From Actinomycetes bacterium (lineage in GTDB: Bacteria; Actinomycetota; Actinomycetes; Propionibacteriales; Nocardioidaceae), in assembly GCA_029779385.1 (NCBI GenBank), contig JAKPAQ010000129.1, positions 1 through 8,143 on the forward strand: 8,143 nt of DNA, in the 5' to 3' direction. The notes below the pieces were generated by a model. It did no database searches. It saw only the letters and a program-made list of their open reading frames with translations, and had not been told where the DNA came from. Below are positions 7,201 through 8,143 of the stretch, piece by piece. The position numbers and the translations under genes are program-made. The first letter of the stretch is position 1. The number at the start of each line of letters is the position of its first letter.

Positions 7201-7828
7201 GCGCATCCGCAAGTGCCTTCTCGGCCGCCAGACGTGCTTCCGACTCGGCGGCCTGCGCGGATTTGGTGGCATTGAGCACGGTCAACGTCTCGGTCAGCTG
7301 CGTATGCGACTCGGCGAGCCGGCGGTTGATCGCGTCCAGCTGTTGCTGATCCTCGCGTCCGACCACTGTCGGCTGAGTGAGCGGCCGCGGTGCGATGAAA
7401 CTCCGTGGACGCTGGTCGGCCGGAGACAGCGCAAGGTACAGCAGGTTGCCGAGTTCCCAGCACTGTTCGAGGGCCACCAAAGCAGCACGAACGTTGAACA
7501 GGTGACTGTGGGTGGCCTCGTTGCCGATCTTGCGGATGCTGTGCAGGGCGTCGGCGGCGCCGGACGTGAGAACCCCGGCACGTTCGAGGGTGGTAATGCG
7601 CTCGACCTGTCTGGATCCGTCGAACCGGGTGCCGCTGCGTTGAATCAGTTGCTCGGCGAGTACCTCACCGAACTGCCGGCACTTGATGAGCGCACCGTTC
7701 GGGTCGGTGTAGACACCGGACTCGGCACCCGCACCGTAGATGGCCAACAAGGGCTCAATCGGAGCGAGGACACCGAAGTTCACCGACTGCTTGGCGGCGT
7801 CGATCAATCCCGGATCGACAGTGTGCAT
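4265..7828 (-). CDS. hsdR: Type I restriction-modification system endonuclease/translocase subunit R
   Basis: HsdR is the ATP-driven DNA translocase and nuclease of type I restriction. Domain order in 1187 residues: an N-terminal DUF4145-like helical domain (about 10-135, ending in IRKIGNEATHS), an Ala/Glu-rich coiled coil (about 160-232), the HSDR_N PD-(D/E)XK nuclease (D309, E323-A-K325, then Q337xxxY341), and SF2 helicase domains with Walker A ATGAGKT (453-459), DECH (583-586), GLTATP (606-611), TGTD (790-793) and the arginine-finger motif QMKGRGSRI (814-822). The C-terminal part (about 870-1187) is helical and should contact the HsdM/HsdS core; it ends FNITTREEALQLLDELNTELIA. All catalytic motifs are intact. 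The ATG at 7828 has a G-rich GGGGGCGG just upstream and is the first gene after a 250-base gap, so it likely opens the operon. The stop overlaps the hsdS start. Confidence 0.97.
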   Translation of the reverse strand: MHTVDPGLIDAAKQSVNFGVLAPIEPLLAIYGAGAESGVYTDPNGALIKCRQFGEVLAEQLIQRSGTRFDGSRQVERITTLERAGVLTSGAADALHSIRKIGNEATHSHLFNVRAALVALEQCWELGNLLYLALSPADQRPRSFIAPRPLTQPTVVGREDQQQLDAINRRLAESHTQLTETLTVLNATKSAQAAESEARLAAEKALADAQAREAVVAAKLAALEKKLSALQSSGALATQDTAKVSAAAGNSFSQAFRRRPPLNEVQARREIDRQLVAAGWVVQDYGDLNTAAGIGVAVREFRLSTGFADYLLYVDGKIVGVIEAKREGTALIGVEQQTAKYSVGLRKEDQLAAWRRDEPLPFLYESTGAETRFTNRLDPKPRSRDVFTFAKPETVRSWMQQADERPDAPTFRARLQHLPTLDPKGLRPNQIQAVTGIEKSLKDNRPRGLVQMATGAGKTFTAVTASYRLIKHAGAAKILFLVDRNNLGEQAQAEFDNYVPIDDGRRLGEIYNVQRLAGHTVLGSTNVAISTIQRLYGLLQGKELPDADVDDDADGETFEPESPVDVVYNVNVPPETFDLVIVDECHRSIYGRWRAVLDYFDAPVIGLTATPTKQTLGFFDQNLVSEYTYEESVIDGVNVPFDVYRIRTQITEQGARIEAKTVVPVRDRRTRAQRYVELDDDYAYTGNAIGRDVISEDQIRLVLTTFRDRLYTEVFPGRSAVPKTLIFAKTDAHADVIVEQVREVFNESAEFAAKITYKSKAEGKDPKHLLQNFRNSPSLRVAVTVDMIATGTDVRAIECVFFLRSVQSAVYFEQMKGRGSRIIGTDDYAALTPDVAKGVTKDRFVIVDAVGVTESPLVDATPMEREPGVSLEKLLNKAANLTITPDEASSLAMRLAKLATQMDAAEAAELAEIAGGVELREIAKQVADASDTDAVLAAEKRGGKDEVAAQIHGGVAPLSSNPELRQAILDLRRKKDLIFDQVNADTLISTDRIPYGEGAHEPVRSFREYLAEHRDEIAVLQILHGSAPGRPTYAELKALAERVARVPAIGSIETLWRAYADLGELADPGHKVDVPDLVTILRHELAKDSGAGTESKIQPFASTVEEKLAHWLSDQHRHGVDYTDRQRRWLDIISDVVKTNMAVEITDLDHIPFSDLGGSQRFATDFNITTREEALQLLDELNTELIA

Positions 7829-8076
7829 TCCGCCCCCAAAACCTGCTGCGTAGTTCCGCTCCGTATCTTAGACGGCTCGCCTACACACCCAGTAGCACCA
7901 GGATCGACATCGTCTTTGACAGCGTGCTAGCCACCGCAGCGTCATCTCACCGCCGCGTCCATCAGGCAGGCCATCGACCGCTGGATGATAGTTACAAAAC
8001 ATCATCATGACGTTGTGATTGATTCATAGGCTCATATTGCGCGAGTACGGTATTTGCCTCATTGCTGTCGCGGTTG
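7829..8076. other. Intergenic region upstream of hsdR, probable operon promoter
   Basis: No convincing gene or RNA is visible in these 248 bases. The part at 7985-8055 is distinctly AT-richer than the surroundings. On the minus strand, TATCAT at 7990-7985 matches five of six -10 consensus bases, and TAAGAT at 7870-7865 is a weaker -10-like site that would leave a leader of roughly 30 bases before hsdR; neither has a good -35 hexamer. This is expected for a promoter region but proves nothing by itself. Confidence 0.35.
7984..8006. promoter_or_regulatory. Inverted repeat GATGAT-N11-ATCATC overlapping a -10-like hexamer
   Basis: Arms at 7984-7989 and 8001-8006 are perfect six-base complements with an 11-base AT-rich spacer, about one helical turn and a half centre to centre. 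It overlaps the TATCAT candidate -10 of a leftward promoter, a typical position for a repressor operator. Six-base arms can occur by chance. Confidence 0.25.
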
Positions 8077-8143
8077 TCAGGTGTCAGGGGTGACGAGCAC
8101 CACCTGGGGAAACGATGTGGCGTATCGGCCCAGGTCGCGGGTG
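8077..8143 (-). CDS. Possible C-terminal end of an unidentified gene (partial, right edge)
   Basis: Leftward from the edge, one frame is open for 21 codons and ends with TGA at 8079-8077, giving TRDLGRYATSFPQVVLVTPDT. The codon third positions are mostly G or C (17 of 21), and the hydrophobic VVLVTPD run looks like a buried strand, so this could be the tail of a real protein. It does not resemble the C-terminus of HsdM. A rightward alternative starting with GTG at 8090 (MTSTTWGNDVAYRPRSRV) is also open to the edge, with AGGGG touching the start codon, so strand and reality are uncertain. Confidence 0.3.
   Translation of the reverse strand, partial: TRDLGRYATSFPQVVLVTPDT

Noticed and set aside
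7304..7930. 208-codon open frame on the plus strand, antisense to the start of hsdR
   Set aside because: It lies almost wholly over the well supported hsdR coding sequence, has no recognisable domain, and such antisense frames are common in high-GC genes.
7868..8008. 46-residue minus-strand frame starting MMFCNYHPAVDG in the gap before hsdR
   Set aside because: It has no Shine-Dalgarno, the second half is a Cys/Arg/Trp-rich run typical of noncoding sequence, and it resembles no family I know.
1..8143. CRISPR array, tRNA or rRNA genes
   Set aside because: No spaced regular repeats and no cloverleaf or rRNA-like sequence were seen in the intergenic stretches.

Overview
The window looks like a piece of a defence island from a high-GC actinobacterium (Gordonia, Rhodococcus or Mycobacterium-like). 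The inference rests on the high GC of most genes (about 62-72 % in two 60-base lines of hsdR that I counted), frequent GTG starts, overlapping stop/start codons and the style of the proteins. I cannot name the species. Every supported gene lies on the minus strand, so transcription runs from right to left.

In transcription order: a possible gene tail at the right edge (8077-8143) of unknown identity; an intergenic stretch of about 250 bases (7829-8076) that probably holds the operon promoter; hsdR, a 1187-residue type I restriction motor/nuclease subunit (4265-7828); hsdS, a two-TRD specificity subunit of lower GC (2847-4268); a 302-residue HipA-like kinase (1909-2817); a HIRAN-domain protein whose N-terminal half resembles the HipA N-subdomain or HipS (1170-1916); an Rpn/YhgA-family PD-(D/E)XK nuclease (134-1138, possibly from 1192); and the first 17 codons of a second Rpn-like gene running off the left edge (1-51). 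Junctions are tight: hsdR/hsdS overlap by 1-4 bases, hsdS and the kinase are 29 bases apart, the kinase and HIRAN genes overlap by 8, and HIRAN and rpn are adjacent or overlapping. One polycistronic unit is the simplest reading.

Three points stand out. First, inside rpn there is a perfect TAAGGAGG Shine-Dalgarno five bases before an in-frame GTG. It would make a separate 74-residue C-terminal protein, the same layout as the intragenic antitoxin (RpnS) known from E. coli Rpn proteins. Second, the HipA module appears split: the catalytic core is one gene, and an N-subdomain-like region is fused to a HIRAN domain in the next; no HipB-type HTH gene is visible. Third, the type I system has R and S but no hsdM in the window, so the methyltransferase must be elsewhere or missing.

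Functionally, HsdR and HsdS would recognise and cut unmodified DNA. The kinase/HIRAN pair and the Rpn nuclease(s) look like accessory toxin- or defence-type modules in the same transcript. The coupling of these activities is inferred from gene order only.
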